Positions 12,557 through 23,953 of a stretch of DNA of 64,000 nucleotides are shown here, in pieces. Each line of letters opens with the position of its first letter. Position 1 is the stretch's first letter. The notes under the pieces were generated by a model. That model saw only the letters and a program-made list of their open reading frames with translations. It was not told where the DNA came from and made no database searches. Where the stretch lies: the NCBI GenBank assembly GCA_902805475.1, contig CADCSX010000023.1, positions 1,054,001 through 1,118,000 of the forward strand. The letters run 5' to 3'. The translations under genes were made by a program, and so were the position numbers. Source of the DNA: Entonaema liquescens (lineage: Eukaryota; Ascomycota; Sordariomycetes; Xylariales; Xylariaceae).

Positions 12557-13788
12557 AAAAAGATGTCGGCCTATCTTGCAGATTTTAGTGTCGTAGTTGA
12601 GCTTGAGCTTAAGCTTATCAGGACCAAATGTTAATTGTTCCTGTCCGACCTTCCTGTTCAAACTTTGACACCATCTTAGCATTGTATAGATTGTATAGTA
12701 GACAGGCATCTACCGTAGTACTAAGAACTATTGTCTAGGAAGATCAACGGAGATATTCAATGGTGTTTTCCCTGGGGAAGATTTCGTTATTCTGTAAGTG
12801 TTTATGATTTCGGACTTGAATATACCGTTGAATTCACCTATCTAGCTAAGAGATACCCAAGTCATATAATATATGGAAATACTATGTATATAATTATAAT
12901 TATTATACTAATATATTAATGTAGTTATTGTGACTTACCCAAACGAGAACCTATGACGTGAATCAAATTGATCTGTACCCTTTTCGCGGGCTCTCCCCCA
13001 CAAGTCCCTGATGTTCTAGGTCAGATATAACATGCGGATATAACACGCGGAAGGCTATTGTCGCATAATAAGGTTGAAAGATCCAACGGAATAAACCCCT
13101 AAGGTTTCGGTCGGTAAAAGCCACCATTAGCGGTTCGGGATGTGAGATGAACTATGGAAAGCTTCAGCAAAAGACATATACATGTAAGTCAGTCAATTAA
13201 TCCAAACTAAATACCGGCCCGTTTAACAAAACTAACTAGTTAGTAAAATCTCATCTTTCTTTAAGTCGGTTGTAATAATTAGTGTCCATTCTTGAAGTAC
13301 GTTTCATCTATAATACGGATCTACTATGTAAATGTAATTCGATATGTTGGTTCTCATCAAGACCCATTTGTCAATATCAATACGACGTTATTGTTGTTTT
13401 AGTTCGTACGGTGTCAATATCAATGTCGATATCAATATCAGTGCGGTACGCGTACATAAGGTAGGTAGGTAACTATTGTACCTAGTTAAGTAGTTAGATG
13501 CCAGAGCCACTTGGGCGGTTACCTTTAGTTCCAAGTCACAAGCAAAGCCAAGCCACAGGAACTACTGGGTTTTATAGCCTCGACCTAACCAATTCTGTAA
13601 ACAATAGGGGGATTTTCTCAGCGCCTTATACGCAATCAATACGATAACTTGGAAAATCCAAGAGAAAAGAAAGGGGTAGAAAAGGTAGTTAGAAAAAGGA
13701 GAATTCCGAGACGGATTGGCCGTATGAAACAAAGTGACGAAGGCTCTTACATAGTACGCGAATGCCGAACCCCCACAACTCGTATCGA

Positions 13789-13830
13789 CGGGCAGCGAGC
13801 AGCGAGCAGCGGGCAGCGGGCAGCGGAAAC
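13789..13830. repeat. 7-bp minisatellite (CGRGCAG)n
   Basis: About five consecutive heptamers of the form CGGGCAG or CGAGCAG, ending in CGGAAAC. Intergenic. Confidence 0.8.
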
Positions 13831-15658
13831 AAAGAAACACATTGCGCGATAGGGAGAGAGATAGAGAGAGCGTGGCCGCGTGGGAAAGTAAACTTGGGAG
13901 CTTGGGAACTTGGAATGATATGACAATACTGAGCCACATCTTGTTCAGCTGAAGGGCCCGGATCAGCAAAAGGCTATTGCGGGCCTTTAGTCGGTGAAGA
14001 AAGACGCAAGCTCCTTTCCCAGCTTGTCTAGCTCGCACGTTCGTTCGGTAGGGGGAGTTTGACTCAAACGTGCCTAACCTAGCTTGGTCTCTATTTTATT
14101 GTTCTTATTTTTTTTTTTCTTTCTCTTTCCTTTGCTGGGAGCCGATCTACCGGCAACATCCCCCGATCCTCTAGGTATTTTCGAAGTGTGAAAAGTGAAT
14201 GAAGTTCATGCAGTGATACTTAAAAGGTATCGAACCTTTAAAATATTCGATATCAACAACCCTCTGAGTCAGCATTTGTCCAACTCCATCATAAGCAGTT
14301 AGTTAGTCGTTTGATAATTTGATATTTTTTGTGAGATATGACTGTATGAGAAAGCCGTGCCGTCTTGTTTCTCGTAGTGTGATATGACTTTTTGCTGCGC
14401 CTGAATGCTACATTCACTATTTATTTTACCGATGCTTAAAGACCTGAATAGTACCTAGTATCTCGTAGGATACCTTCCAATGTAGGTGAGTATGTAGTCT
14501 TTGCATTGGTCTACGCCAGTGTTAGTAGATCAATATATTCTAGAAAATTGCTTACGTATGAGTGAGTCCTCATATGTTAAATAAATAAATAAAAGAGAAG
14601 GGTTTCCACTTCATCTCATAACATGGCATGGAGCTTCAAATGCAGGACGCTGCGCACAGGCCCACTAAGAACAGTCCACATGCATGGAATATCTTCAATG
14701 CTGTGAGACGGTGTCGTGGCTTGGTACATGACCATATGTACCTTAAAACCAGGCTTCAGTGATGTGTGTTTTGGTGGGTTACCTCCTCGAGATCCGAGGC
14801 GCAAGGGCCAAGGACTTTCTAGGGACGGGCAGGACGGGGGACTCAATACACTAAAAGACGACTCATAGGGCACATGATGTACAAATATGTATACAAATAT
14901 GTACTTTCGGATTGGGGATTGGGACGGAGACTAGAAGGCAAAAGCCGGCCCAGTGCGAGGAGCAGAAACGGACAGAAACGTACAACGAGTACAGTACGCG
15001 GTGCTATGTATTTGTATCAATTGTATCATTTGTATTATTTGTATTATTTGTACCTATCCCAAGGACTCGTGTTATTACCTGGTAGCAGTTTGAACGTTTT
15101 GGCAGTGTAAGCCCGCTAGGACGACCACCAAAAACTTGCCTACAATCCCTTAACAATCGCCCAAAAAGGCCCCACTAAACACTGTCCCCGGTTAGGCCTA
15201 CCTCTTTGTCTTGTGCCCTCTGCGCCTCTTCTACCTGTCCTTGTCCCTTATTTGGCGGTTGACCCGCTGCTTCCTGTTGCTTTGGCGCCTGGTGCTTTGG
15301 TGCTGCTACCTGGTTTATACCTATGTACCTAGAGCAAAGTTACCCGTATGTTATGTACTGTAGGTAGTGCCTGCCTGCCTTATCCTACCTTGCTGGTGCT
15401 ACTACCATTCAATTGAGCAACAACCTTCCAACCTTTTCTCCTTCTCACATTCTCCATCTCTAATCTCCCTCCATCTTTCTTCCATCATCCAAACTCCAAA
15501 AGGGAGATACCATAACGAACAATCGCGAGGATTCAATCCATCAAGACTTTTGTCCTCTTTTTATTTCTTTTCTTGCATACTCTCTGAATACCCCTTGAGC
15601 AAAAGGCCGTTCCTTTTCTCTGCCCCCCTAAAATCCGACCATCTTCTTTTCCCCAAAC

Positions 15659-16731
15659 ATGGCTGAGCTCCGCCGAAAGCTGGTTATCGTCGGTGACGGT
15701 GCCTGTGGTAAAACTTGTTTATTGATGTATGTCGCTTATCAAAACAAGTCCCTCTCCGCCACTATACTAACGAAAGCTATAGCGTTTTCTCCAAGGGAAC
15801 CTTCCCTGAGGTAAGAGAAGAGCTGCCTCGTCATCATCATTACTTTTCCCCATCCATCCAACAGATACAACCCGCGTCATACCGAAACAAAAGAGACGTC
15901 GGCCCCGTCAATCCGCCCCCCGAGCTGTTGCCTCGTCGCCTATTGATGCCATCATGAATACTTATCGCGTCCCAACAAACAATCAACAGCCTGTTGTGCA
16001 CAATGCTGACAAACTGTTCTTTTTTCTTTTTGAATAGGTCTATGTCCCCACCGTTTTCGAGAACTACGTCGCCGATGTCGAGGTTGATGGAAAGCACGTT
16101 GAGTTAGCCTTATGGGATACGGCTGGTCAGGAAGACTACGACCGTCTCCGACCTTTGTCTTACCCTGACTCTCACGTCATCCTAATCTGCTTTGCCGTCG
16201 ACTCGCCCGATTCCCTGGACAACGTTCAGGAGAAGGTTAGCATTCCCGCCTCTCCTATCGATTGGCTTTTACTTTCCTAGATAAGCAATTTACTGACACG
16301 TGCTCTATCTGATAGTGGATTTCTGAGGTCCTTCACTTCTGCCAAGGTCTTCCTATCATCCTCGTCGGCTGCAAGAAGGATCTGCGTTACGACGCAAAGA
16401 CAATTGAAGAGCTCCGCAAGACGAGCCAGAAGCCCGTCTCCCCTGAAGAGGTAAGTTTTCATCATCACAGTAATCTTATTATCCCCTTTGATGCTTGGAG
16501 AAATCCCCATGGGATCTCTATCTCCGAACCTGGTGTCACTCTTTGTTTGGTTTCCAGCTGCTAATATCGCTTTAGGGTGAGGACGTTCGCAAGAAGATTG
16601 GTGCCTACAAGTATCTTGAGTGCTCAGCCAAGACGAACGAAGGCGTCCGAGAAGTTTTCGAGCACGCTACCCGCGCGGCTCTGCTATCTCGTAAAAGCCA
16701 GAAGAAGCACTCCAAGTGCTTAGTCCTTTAA
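15659..16731 (+). CDS. rho1: Rho-type small GTPase Rho1
   Basis: Essential membrane-bound GTP switch that activates beta-1,3-glucan synthase and the protein kinase C cell-wall-integrity pathway. Five exons: 15659-15726, 15783-15810, 16038-16235, 16316-16450 and 16576-16731, giving 194 residues, the normal Rho1 length. The P-loop GDGACGKT is at residues 12-19. The effector region reads FPEVYVPTVFENYVADVEVD, the switch II DTAGQEDYDRLRPLSYPDSH, the guanine-specificity motif GCKKDL and the SAK motif ECSAKTNEGV. The C-terminal CAAX box CLVL predicts geranylgeranylation. Exon 2 is only 28 nt, preceded by a perfect TACTAAC branch site. An unspliced reading would end early. The ATG is preceded by a long pyrimidine-rich leader, usual for highly expressed fungal genes. 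Confidence 0.97.
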
Positions 16732-18298
16732 ATGTACAACATATCTAAGATACCTTCGACATACCGTCATGATCCATCATCGTCCTAGGTTCGTCTCACG
16801 GGCGAGATACACAGATGAATAAGGGTTTTGGACGGACTGGAAGGGTTGGACCGCCTGTGCGTCCTAGTCTCGACTGGAGTTTGATTCGTCTTCCCGTCTT
16901 AACTGCTTCGGTCGGCGTGCAACTCAGGCCAGCTCTTGCGTGTCTCCCATATTATAAAGGGAGTATATTGGTGACGGGGTAGCGGGTATCGTTGTATTTG
17001 AATTCCCATGGTTCGAGAAAGGGGGGATGGGCAATGTACTGCCGTTAGAGAGATGTGGGTGGTGTGTTGTGCGTGTGGTATGTGTGTCAAGATTGGCGAG
17101 ACAACCCCAGAGAATACGGCTATATCATAAATCTTCTCCTTTTTACTGCTCTTGGTAATTCCCGCGTCAGGCCAACCGGGAGACGGACATTTGTTGCGCA
17201 GGGGCTACTCTTTCTACCTGTCTTTTTTCCCAATCATACTCCTTACTAATCGTCATGTCCTGCCTTGTTTCCTATATGCGTATTGTAACCGTTGTGCTGC
17301 CTTCCGTAAACTATTAGTCTTATGAGGCTTGTAACGTTCCATTAATGATGACGATAAAACTAAGGGTTACGCCTATGAGGTCCTATAGGACTAGTTGACT
17401 GTAGCCTATACCGAAGGGATTAGTTCATAATATTTTCAGTAGTATACAATACGATGCTGGTATACCGTAGTGTTTGAGAGATTTATCTATGTAGGTATTC
17501 AACGTTCTCGTCTGAAGGGTAAGCATGTAACTACTCAGGACGTTATCTACTGGTGCTCTTCACGATAACACAATGGACATGTGATCGTTGCTTACTTCTA
17601 CTACATAACGTTTCCGTCCAATAGGGGTTGGACTTGGACATGGCACGCGCACTACGTCCCCAAGACTGCTCATCCTAAGCACCCAGGAGATATATCAAGG
17701 TAAAAGGGGGGTAGACCGTTAAAATCATTGATGGTTGGTAACTGGGTAAGATTGGTAGTAAGTTAGTTTTTGCCGTAGAGGCCTTGGTAAAATACTCGCC
17801 AACGTGTGCTTGCTTGTCTCTCCTTGCCCTTTCAGAACACACTCCTCTTCGTCTGGAATTTAGGGGGGGAGGGAGAGTGGGGGATTTCGTCTGACTGACT
17901 GCATTAGAAAGAAAAACACACGCGTACTCGCTGCTTGCTGCTGCTGCTGCTGCTGCTGCCATGGACCGCCTCTCTTTCACATAAAATCAAAAAGGGGTGG
18001 TTGGTTTAAAGTCACAACCCCCGTGGCCAACCTGGAATCGAATATCATCATCTTCTTCATTGTACATCGAAAACCCCTACTTTCTCCCCTTGTCCTGTCC
18101 CCTACCCCTGCCACCTGCCGCCTGTCTACGCCTGGAAACAGAAATGAATGAATGATCTAGGAAATTGGAATCTTGGGGGGAGGGGTTGGGCGTGGTTTGG
18201 TAGCGAAGCCGTGCTTTGGGTTTCAACCCTCTCATTCCCCCTTTCCTCCCTTGAGGTCTCGTTTCCATTATGGAAGATTCGGTATTGCGGTAGTGTGT
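16732..18298. other. Intergenic: RHO1 3' flank and 3' UTR of the microprotein gene
   Basis: No gene recognised. A CTG trinucleotide run lies at about 17937-17959. The apparent poly-Ala ORF across it (minus strand, 17675-17980) is a repeat artefact. Pyrimidine/GT-rich DNA follows at 18060-18290. Confidence 0.45.
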
Positions 18299-18608
18299 TT
18301 ACACGGGGCAGGTCTAGGGAGTGTGGTTAGTTTGGATTTCACCGGGGGTTGAGGTTGGATATGGAAGGAAATGAGGAGGGTAGGAGGATAGGACCGAGAG
18401 ACTGTGATATTATATATGTTCATATATACTTCGTAGATATATATATATAAACATGTGTGTGTGGCTATGTGTAAGAGAAGATGACCAGCTATATGCCAGG
18501 CATGAGAAATGAAGCAGAGCAGATCCGACTTACAGCGCCGCAGGCATCGCACTTCTTGGAGTCGCCGTTGAAGCTGACGCCGCACTTGGGGCAAGATGAG
18601 TTATGCAT
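18299..18608 (-). CDS. 29-residue two-CxxC zinc-ribbon-like microprotein
   Basis: Assembled from two minus-strand exons, 18608-18534 (25 codons) and 18313-18299 (4 codons plus stop), split by a 220-nt intron (GTAAGT donor, CCCTAG acceptor). The product starts MHNSSCPKCG, continues VSFNGDSKKCDACGA and ends TCPV. It therefore has CPKC and CDAC knuckles plus a fifth Cys three residues from the end, a layout able to bind one zinc. From memory, very short proteins of the same plan (CPKCG-x-CDSCGA-TCP) occur widely in filamentous ascomycetes with no established function; I cannot check this here. Splicing in frame to a short tail ending in a stop, with both splice sites at consensus, supports a real gene. 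No signal peptide or membrane segment. A long repeat-rich leader lies upstream. Confidence 0.75.
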
Positions 18609-18866
18609 TTTGGCGTGTGGAGGAGCGGTTGCGTCCTTGGGTAGTAGTCTGGTATGGTGTGTTGTATGTTATATCTAGATCTGTTTACTATGCCGTTAGA
18701 TGGGATCAGCTGGTACGTGAAGTAAGAGTAGGGTAGAGCAGAACTTCATATAAGACTAAGCTGTATCGCGCGCCCTATGGACGGAGAGGTCTAGGCAGAT
18801 ATATATATGTATGTATGTAAGACAGGCGGGAAGGTAAGGCGACGTAGGTTGGTATCACGACAGTTC

Positions 18867-18908
18867 CTCATCTCCCAAGCGCTTCACAAGCGCCTGGGAG
18901 CGATATGA
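18867..18908. promoter_or_regulatory. Extended hairpin upstream of the microprotein gene
   Basis: CTCCCAAGCGC at 18872-18882 faces GCGCCTGGGAG at 18890-18900 with one mismatch around a 7-nt loop. Outer arms CTCAT/ATGAG extend the stem across a small bulge. It lies about 260 bp upstream of the ATG at 18608, so it could fold in a 5' leader. Function is inferred only. Confidence 0.35.
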
Positions 18909-19967
18909 GCCGTCACATAGCACGGAAGGAAAGTAGTGTCATACTCACGACAGATGGGGAGACAGAGAGCTGTTGATCTTGGGGTTATGGTGTGATGATG
19001 GGATGTGGGTTGGCGGGTGGATTGGGTATTTAAGGTAGAAGAGGAAGATGATGAAATAAAATAAAAAAAATAAATAAAATAAGGGGACTTCTCGAAAGGG
19101 GGTCTTGCTTTCTTCTTGAGCTTTTATCATAAATTGGCAAGCGGGGTTCGGTGTGATCGGAGACAAGCAGGAAACGGGGTCTAGGAGTGAGGGATAGGGA
19201 AAAGAGCTTACCGGTAGAGGTAGTTATGTTATCATTGAGTATGGGTGGTTAGTGTATGTATATGTGAGAGTGTGTGAGTGTGTGAGTGTGAGAGTGTGTG
19301 AGTGAGTGTGTAAGTGTGTAAGTAGGGGAATTGTATGTAAATAATACTGTATAGTATTGTATGACAACTCGCTTGTTCCTCCTTCTCTTCGATCGTCATC
19401 ACCGATCTCCATTTTCTGAAAATGCCATTCCTCCTCTCTCGATCTTCGTTCTTTTCTGCTCTATCCCGTCTTTGCCTCACCCCTACCTGCCTAGCTACAT
19501 TAACGCACGACGTTTTCTCATGACCATGCCCACCTTTCAACGCCGCCTTGGGATATCTTACCTACACCCTAGATATGTAAGGTAGGCATATATCACACCC
19601 CCCCCGGATACACATACGTAAATACATTATATACGTACATATAATCACATACGCCGACTAGCCTATCTTAACCTAACCTATTTAGAGACCGTGACTTAAG
19701 AAAGCCTAGTCACGAGTCCCGCTCGACGTGGGCGAGCCAGCGGGAGCCTTCCTAATGGGGAGCGGCATCGATAGGTCAGCTGCTTGCTTGACTCCTCTCC
19801 GCGCGGGATACTAGAGTTGGGGTAGCGCGTTATAAACTAGGAAGCGTATATGCTAGCTAGCTGTACGTATGAGGTATGTAGAACGATAAAAGAAAAAAAA
19901 GATGAGATGAGATGGATCTGTTGCTAGGTATACGGTAACGGAATTCGCCTTCGGTCTCCTACGTTGT

Positions 19968-20030
19968 GTATGTATGTGTGTATGTATGTGCGTATGTATG
20001 TATGTATGTATGCATGTAAGTATGTGAATA
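19968..20030. repeat. TATG/TGTA microsatellite
   Basis: Near-continuous tetranucleotide repeat of TATG with a few substitutions. Intergenic. Confidence 0.85.
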
Positions 20031-21113
20031 TGTATTCGTCTAAGTGATGCGCCACGATGGAGTATCTAGAGGTAGGTATATAATAGGACAGCCTAAAAAG
20101 ACAAGGGAAGCTTAGCTTAGGACTAATAGGACTGTAAGACTGTAAGTTGTAAGTTGTAAGTCTCGCCGCGTGGCGTTTCCCGTTGATATGCAATAACTCC
20201 TCCCTATGCATTATGTGTTAGGGAAGGGAATATCTTATTTATACTGTGTATGCATGTATGATATGTATTTGTAAAATATGTCGTGTATAAGAGTTGCATG
20301 TTTCTAAGTGTTGTAAGTGTATAAGTGGGTAGGACGGCTTCGGCCCTGTCTTAAAGTGGTTCTTTGCATCGACCCATCTGCTCATCCAGGCGCCGACTCG
20401 CTATCTAATCAATCGTGCATGTGCTCCATCCATCCCGTCCATCCTGTCCATTCCTGCTCATCCTGTGAGTGGCCTAGAAAAGTAGTCGTAAAACTGCACA
20501 ATGCCGCGTAAAACTACTTTGAGAAAAACCAACCAAACACATCGTTCCGCGATAAGCGATATACATGCCAACCCACACACACCACATACACCACATACAC
20601 CATATACACCATATACACACCCCTACCTTTACACCTTCTTACCTCTACCTCTACCTCTACCCCTACTAGTTACTCTCTAGGTATTGTACTCTATTATTCT
20701 ATATCACCCTTGCTGCTGTTGTGCTCCTGCAGGGCAACTAAAGGTGGAGGAGAGCTGTACGTACGCGGATCCTCCTTTCGCCTTGGAAGCATCCTCAAAT
20801 CATAAACCACTTCTCCATCTCGGAATCAACGCCCTGCAGCTTCGCCCATGCTCCGCCGTGCTTGCCATGGGGCTGCCATCGACCGGTGGCGTTGCCCGAT
20901 GATTCAACCATCGCGCGACTCAATTCGATGAAGACTGGGGACTTGGGCGACCGGCGTCATTAAATAGCTGCAGTATGCGGTATGCAGTATGCAGTATGCA
21001 GTTTGCCTCCCCTTTTTTTTACTCCAAACGAGCCTAAGGGGAGCCTCGCATTTAAGTACGTTGGGTGTGGATAATATTACAAGGACAAGGACACGGACAA
21101 GATTTCTATAGCT

Positions 21114-23037
21114 TTAGACGCACTGGGACGGCTCACCCCCGCCTGTGAAAGGAAAAAAAACAGATATAAGTCAGCTCTAGTACCGGAGAAAGACGGGTAG
21201 CTACGTCGGCAGCTGGACTTACCTCTGATCATCTTGCCAATAGCTTGAATCATGCTGATAACCATGACGGCACACCCAAACGCCACGACTCCCATAGCGA
21301 CATACGTCTTCCACGACCTTGAACTTAGCTTGATATAGCATAGCGGCGGCAAGATATACGCCAGCGCGCAGGCGCTCGTCGCACCAACGAGCTCGAATAC
21401 GACACCGAGATCGCACGTCAGCAGACTCAGCGTCATAGCCGACACAACCAATGTAGAGCTGAAGATCAGGTGCAGGTTCATATTGAAGGGCTCGTTAGGA
21501 AACCAATAGTTCATCATGACTTCCCGACAGACGAACGCCTCAAGCGGCAGTGTCGTGAGCATGTTCAAGCCGAAGCAAAGCCGCGCGATCGTCACCATCG
21601 TATTATCGGCCGGGAAGTTGTTCAGCACGTTTCCGAGAGTCTTATCTCCGAAGGTAAGGAAGCCCGCGAGGGCCATAATCATACATGCCAGCATCGAGAC
21701 GCCCGTAGAGTAGTGCGTCACCTTTGCAAAGCGGTCTATTGTGGGTGTCTTTAGAGAGCCGTAAATTAGGAGGGAATTATGCTGGCAAACGAACGCTAGC
21801 CTTAGTTAGCCACCTCATATGCTCAGTTCGGAATCATGCCAACACAGCCCGACGTACCAAAAGAAATAACGCCAACAGCCTGAAATATGCCATCGTTTAT
21901 TGTGAGTAACGGTACGGTAAAAGAACCGCGTCTTTCCGCGGGAGTAAGAACGCTCTGGACGACGACTGTAACTAAGATGATGCCCATGCTGATCAAAGCG
22001 AATGTGCTCGCCTTGGCGAGCTATATTGATATTTAGCCGGTGGTCGATCAGGAATTGATTGTCGCTGCACGCTGTAACAGACTTACCTTTGCAATATCTC
22101 TATATAACGTCAACGGGTAACTTATCCCAAGTATAAAAAAACAAATAACCGCCCTGCGGTCTGCGAGCAGCCATAACACGGGCATGTCGCTCAGACCAGG
22201 CCATATCGTACGTAGAACCTGCGGTATCGAGTCGCCGACGATGATTCCAAAGGCGATCATGCCGCCGAACGCGAAGGCCCATTGCGCGACACTGATGGCA
22301 ATAAGCCCGGGTTTGCCGAAGCAGTGCTCGACTGTCCCCTGAAAGCTGTTTGCGCCGCTCAGTTTACTATTTACGACGATCAGGCGGATGGTCCAGTCGA
22401 TGATGATCGTGAGTCCGATAAGCAGGACGATGCCCGCTAGTAGACCGGCATCTTTGAATGCGTAAGGCTGTCCGATAATGCCGGCGCCGATGATGCTGTT
22501 CGCCATGTTCATAAACGCAGAGCGCAGCCCAGACTTAGGCCTCGTCCGTTCTCGTTCGGCCCATTCCTCAACATCGCCTTCAAGGCTGTTGGCCAAGGCC
22601 ACGGAGGGAGCTTCAATGTCGGTTAATAGGGGGTGTCTTGGCGTCGAATCGTCGTCATAGCTAGGGCTATCGGGTTCGGCAATGTCGAAGTAGTCTGTAG
22701 GCGAGGGTGGGCGATTATCGTGGCCATTCGCAGGAGGTGGAATATTGGTAGGTCTTAGGTCAAAGCGGACTCGATTAGGAGTTCTGGGAGTTCCCGGAGT
22801 GCGGATAGAACTTTGGGGAGCTTCGAGGTCGCCGTTCGCGGGATGCACTATAATTCCATCCTCATATTTATCCCCATCTGCGTCCTCGTCGTCTTCATCG
22901 GAAGCGGTTCCCGCGAGCAGACCGTGCTGCTCTTCGTTTGCGGAAGCTTCGGTTTGGTTTGTACTGCGCGTAAGCTCTCTGTTAGAGCTGTGAGTCGTGG
23001 CCTTGGCCATTGTGTTATCAGGGCGGCATCCTTGCAA
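21114..23037 (-). CDS. AAAP/SLC38-type amino-acid transporter (AVT-like)
   Basis: Polytopic amino-acid transporter of the auxin/amino-acid permease family; yeast AVT members move neutral amino acids across the vacuolar membrane. Four exons: 23037-22087, 22020-21858, 21795-21223 and 21142-21114, giving 571 residues. About 168 N-terminal residues are hydrophilic, acidic and Ser/Pro-rich (cytosolic, probably a phosphorylation or sorting region). The transporter core follows, beginning SGLRSAFMNMANSIIGAGII, with GQPYAFKDAGLLAGIVLLIG as TM2. About ten further hydrophobic segments continue through FGDKTLGNVLNNFP and DLGVVFELVGATSACALAYI. Exon 4 adds only nine residues (ending EPSQCV). A second ATG at 23010 (MAKATTH) could be the true start. 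Substrate and membrane cannot be told from sequence; AVT2-like is my best guess. Confidence 0.88.
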
Positions 23038-23953
23038 GGTAAGAAGTCTTCTCCGTCCTCAAAATAACGGGTTGATTTTTTTTTCCCCTTTTCCTTTTTT
23101 GTTGTTACTAGTAGCGAGTGCAATGGAGAATTAGATTAACTTGGTAATGGATCTCAAGTTGAGCCGCGCCTCAATCGAGTCGAGGCCAAGTCCATGTCAA
23201 TGAAAACGATTACGGATTTCTTTCTTATCGTCATGTGATAAGGAGTACGTACCTATTGAGTACCTAACCTAGGTAGACACTTGTACCTTACCTAACTTAA
23301 CTAATGCAAGGGGTTCTAGTTAATTGGTTCCGAAGCTTGTGAATTGAGACCCAGTTCTAGGTCCCTGTTCTCTGGGTCTTGTCGTCAGGCCGTTTAGTTC
23401 TCTACGTTCCCTAAGCTTCAACTTTATTAAGGTCGGTCCGATGTTAAGTAGTCAGGGGCCCGTACCTCTAAGTTTACTATTACGTAGGTAACTAGTTTTT
23501 CTAAATAACCTTTCCAATCTCACTAAAAGAACTGAGGACACATTCCTTGGAATGGAGGGGAGGTATTTCCTCATCCACGACAACATGATCCGACTTGTGA
23601 TGGCAGCCCCAAGAATTGAATGTTTTCACTGTCTATTATATAGTTCTAAATATAATACCTAACAGCGTATTGTAATTTTTATAATGCCGGCGTTAGGCTG
23701 CTGATCCTGCTCTTTGTGTTCATCACCCGCCGTGGGTATCAAAGATATATTCGTGTACTCTTCCCCCCCTTATAGCATCGAGGCAGAATGCCCTTAGCCG
23801 TTTTATCCAATAAGCCTAGTAACCCCTTTCTACCCAAGTGATAGGTGTAACATGATGATCAAGGATTGACATCTGCTTTGGTAGAGCAGCCCCCGTGGTA
23901 TAATATGCCGTAGTATAAATGCAAGACAATTAAGATCCCAAGGCACCTTTTGC
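23038..23953. other. Intergenic, nothing recognised
   Basis: 916 bp between the transporter start and the aspartyl protease stop. Short TACCTAGGTAG-type motifs occur near 23255-23275. No coding signal. Confidence 0.45.

Larger units (their letters stand above)
12147..15658. other. 3.5-kb intergenic region with several short tandem repeats
   Basis: No gene recognised. Left part: uL24m promoter, then the 11-bp repeat at 12507-12556. Middle: heptamer repeats at 13789-13830 and an AAAT run near 14578-14594. Right part: a 9-bp TTGTATNAT repeat at 15011-15052, then a pyrimidine-rich leader (about 15370-15655) that is probably the RHO1 5' UTR. A minus-strand ORF at 13562-14038 is low-complexity (runs of Ser/Leu) and is not accepted as a gene. 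Confidence 0.5.
18609..21113. other. 2.5-kb intergenic/leader region rich in microsatellites
   Basis: No protein gene recognised. It contains a hairpin at 18867-18908, a GTGTGAG-type repeat at about 19251-19321, a TATG repeat at about 19968-20030, CACATACAC-like repeats at 20570-20620, CTACCT repeats at 20640-20665 and an 8-bp GCAGTATG repeat at about 20970-21003. Much of it may be promoter or leader of the microprotein gene at 18608. Confidence 0.45.

Noticed and set aside
13562..14038. 158-codon minus-strand ORF
   Set aside because: Low-complexity Ser/Leu runs created by the heptamer and GAGA repeats; no recognisable domain.
17675..17980. Poly-Ala ORF over a CTG run
   Set aside because: Trinucleotide repeat translated in one frame; no other coding support.
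21470..21754. 94-codon plus-strand ORF
   Set aside because: Antisense to exon 3 of the transporter.
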